From Caballeronia udeis (lineage in GTDB: Bacteria; Pseudomonadota; Gammaproteobacteria; Burkholderiales; Burkholderiaceae): a DNA stretch of 64,000 bases. The position numbers and the translations under genes were made by a program. Under the pieces are notes generated by a model, which was given only the letters and a program-made list of their open reading frames with translations, did no database searches and was not told where the DNA came from. Positions 62,713 to 64,000 of this stretch are shown here, one piece after another. Positions within the stretch are counted from its first letter, which is position 1, and the number at the start of each line of letters is the position of its first letter. The stretch spans positions 1 to 64,000 of the forward strand of contig NZ_FCOK02000019.1 of assembly GCF_001544555.2 (NCBI RefSeq). Direction: 5' to 3'.

Positions 62713-63501
62713 ATGGATCTCCACCTGGAAGGCAAACTCGCGCTCGTCTCGGGATCGACCAAAGGCATTGGTCTTGCCATTGCCACCGGACTGGCGCGTG
62801 AAGGTGCGCGCGTGATCGTGAACGGGCGCAAGCAGGCATCCGTCGATGAGGCCCTTGCGAAGGTTCGCACCGACGTGCCCGGCGCGAACGTGGAAGGCTT
62901 CGCCGGCGATCTCTCTGACGCCAGCCAGATTGACGCGCTGGTTGCGCGCTATCCGGCCGTCGATGTACTGGTGAATAACCTCGGCATCTTCGATCTAAAG
63001 CCGTTCGAGGAAATTCCGGACGACGAATGGCTGCGTTTCTTCAATACCAACGTGATGTCGGGCGTGCGGCTGACACGCGCGTATCTGCCGAAGATGAAAG
63101 CGAAGAACCGGGGCCGCGTGGTGTTCATCAGCAGCGAGAGCGGTATCCAGATTCCCGTCGAGATGATTCACTACGGCGTGACGAAGACGGCGCAACTGGG
63201 GTTGTCGCGCGGACTTGCTGAACACTGCGCGGGCACGGGCGTGACGGTGAACGCGGTATTGCCTGGGCCGACGCATTCCGACGGTCTCGACGAAATGGCC
63301 GCGAAGGGCCTGGGCGGCAAGTCGTTCGCGGAGTTCGAGAAAGGCTTCTTCGAAACGGCGCGGCCGAGTTCGCTGCTCAAGCGTTTTGCCACGACGGAAG
63401 AAGTGGCAAATATGGTGGTGTATGTGTGCTCGGAAGCGGCGTCGGCCACGAATGGCGCTGCGCTGCGAGTGGACGGTGGGGTCGTGCGGGCGGCTTTCTA
63501 G
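62713..63501 (+). CDS. short-chain dehydrogenase/reductase (SDR) family oxidoreductase
   Basis: 262 residues, classical SDR. The cofactor motif GSTKGIGLAIATGL is near residue 14, NNLGIF replaces NNAG near 88, catalytic Ser in FISSESGIQ, and the active-site pair Y-x3-K in HYGVTKTAQLG. NGRKQASVDEA after beta-2 (Arg/Lys) suggests NADPH preference. The substrate is unknown. Monocistronic, following the DUF3309 gene by 122 bp. Confidence 0.9.
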   Translation: MDLHLEGKLALVSGSTKGIGLAIATGLAREGARVIVNGRKQASVDEALAKVRTDVPGANVEGFAGDLSDASQIDALVARYPAVDVLVNNLGIFDLKPFEEIPDDEWLRFFNTNVMSGVRLTRAYLPKMKAKNRGRVVFISSESGIQIPVEMIHYGVTKTAQLGLSRGLAEHCAGTGVTVNAVLPGPTHSDGLDEMAAKGLGGKSFAEFEKGFFETARPSSLLKRFATTEEVANMVVYVCSEAASATNGAALRVDGGVVRAAF

Positions 63502-63548
63502 AATGATGGCCGCTGTGCAGGCAATATCAACGCACTAGACTCGCGGAA

Positions 63549-63911
63549 TCACACGCGCAAGACACGTCCGTCCGGTCCGATCAGCGGTGGCAGGCGCGGC
63601 GTTGAGTCCGTCCCTCTGGGCGCCGTTTTCGCGTGTCCCGGATTCGCCGGAGCAGGCGTGAGCGCCGGTGGCGCGATGTTGGTTTTATCGGCGACCTGCT
63701 TGACGGCCGGGCCGCTCTTGCGCTTTTTCTTTACCTGCGCAGACTGCACACCGCGCGGTTTCACCTTCGATTTATGCATCTGCGCTTCGGGCGGATTCCA
63801 GACTTCGACGTATCGCTCTGCCGCCGCAGCCGCAAACGAGCTCAAACCCATGAATCCGGCCAGAACCGCCAGCACGATGTTCGAAGAGAGTGTGGATAAA
63901 ACAGGTCTCAC
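63549..63911 (-). CDS. secreted basic Pro-rich protein of unknown function
   Basis: 120 residues from a GTG at 63911, preferred because GGAG lies 8 nt upstream. A signal peptide is visible (LSSNIVLAVLAGFMGLSSFA, cleaved near AAAAE). The mature part has RYVEVWNPPEAQ and a Lys/Pro-rich tail (KPRGVQSAQVKKKRKSGP) ending RLPPLIGPDGRVLRV. I do not recognise the family. It is convergent with the SDR gene and close to the window end. Confidence 0.6.
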   Translation of the reverse strand: MRPVLSTLSSNIVLAVLAGFMGLSSFAAAAAERYVEVWNPPEAQMHKSKVKPRGVQSAQVKKKRKSGPAVKQVADKTNIAPPALTPAPANPGHAKTAPRGTDSTPRLPPLIGPDGRVLRV

Positions 63912-64000
63912 AGCAAGTGCTCCAGATTGTTCAGTGCCCACCAGCGCGCGAAAGTATAGCGTCCAGTGAACGCTGCGATGTGTCGAGTTCAAGCAGCGCG

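Noticed and set aside
1..64000. CRISPR arrays, insertion sequences, prophage
   Set aside because: No evenly spaced identical repeats, transposases, terminal inverted repeats or phage structural genes were seen.

Overview
The window reads as a chromosomal segment of a high-GC beta-proteobacterium of the Burkholderiaceae, most like Paraburkholderia or Caballeronia. The basis is the conserved block yqeY-dnaG-rpoD, tsaD, xseB-ispA-dxs-folE2, polA and amn, together with small families common in that group (DUF4148, DUF3563, DUF2917, BPSS1780-type membrane protein) and a Gram-negative porin ending in Phe. Genus is inferred from gene content only.

Left part (1-27000, accessory). 231-3383 holds a MocR-type PLP-dependent regulator divergent from a DUF2917 gene and a class V aminotransferase, with a clear repeat operator between them. 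3404-7762 is a four-gene spermidine/putrescine-type ABC importer on the minus strand. It is divergent from a plus-strand set at 8094-12035: polysaccharide deacetylase, GntR/FCD regulator, flavin reductase-like protein and gamma-glutamyltransferase. A decayed amidohydrolase tail follows. The whole looks like an uptake and catabolism locus for an unidentified amine or gamma-glutamyl compound. 12458-18272 holds a CBS protein, an HPP/CBS membrane protein, a MarR regulator and a ClC channel, with operator-like dyads next to two promoters. 19507-25636 is a second transport unit: an NMT1-type ABC importer, a TctDE-like two-component system and a porin. The porin and ABC promoter regions share a 23-bp motif.

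The most unusual element is at 26640-26968: a tRNA with anticodon CAU, probably tRNA-Ile2, interrupted in the anticodon loop by a 250-nt group I intron. A 7-nt internal guide in the intron matches the predicted ligated exon junction.

Right part (27000-64000, mostly core). rpoD, dnaG and yqeY are followed by an unassigned promoter-terminator unit, an HI0933-type flavoprotein and divergent tsaD. Then come the xseB-ispA-dxs-folE2 operon, a Rieske oxygenase, a sulfurtransferase, a dienelactone hydrolase, NDH-2, polA with a back-to-back divergent LOG-family gene, amn, a DUF2782 protein, homoserine kinase, ohrR/ohr, a PHB-depolymerase-like esterase, a PAP2 phosphatase, modABC with convergent modE and a ModE box, a CHAD protein divergent from a Pit phosphate transporter, and small or hypothetical genes. 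No insertion sequence, prophage or CRISPR array was seen.
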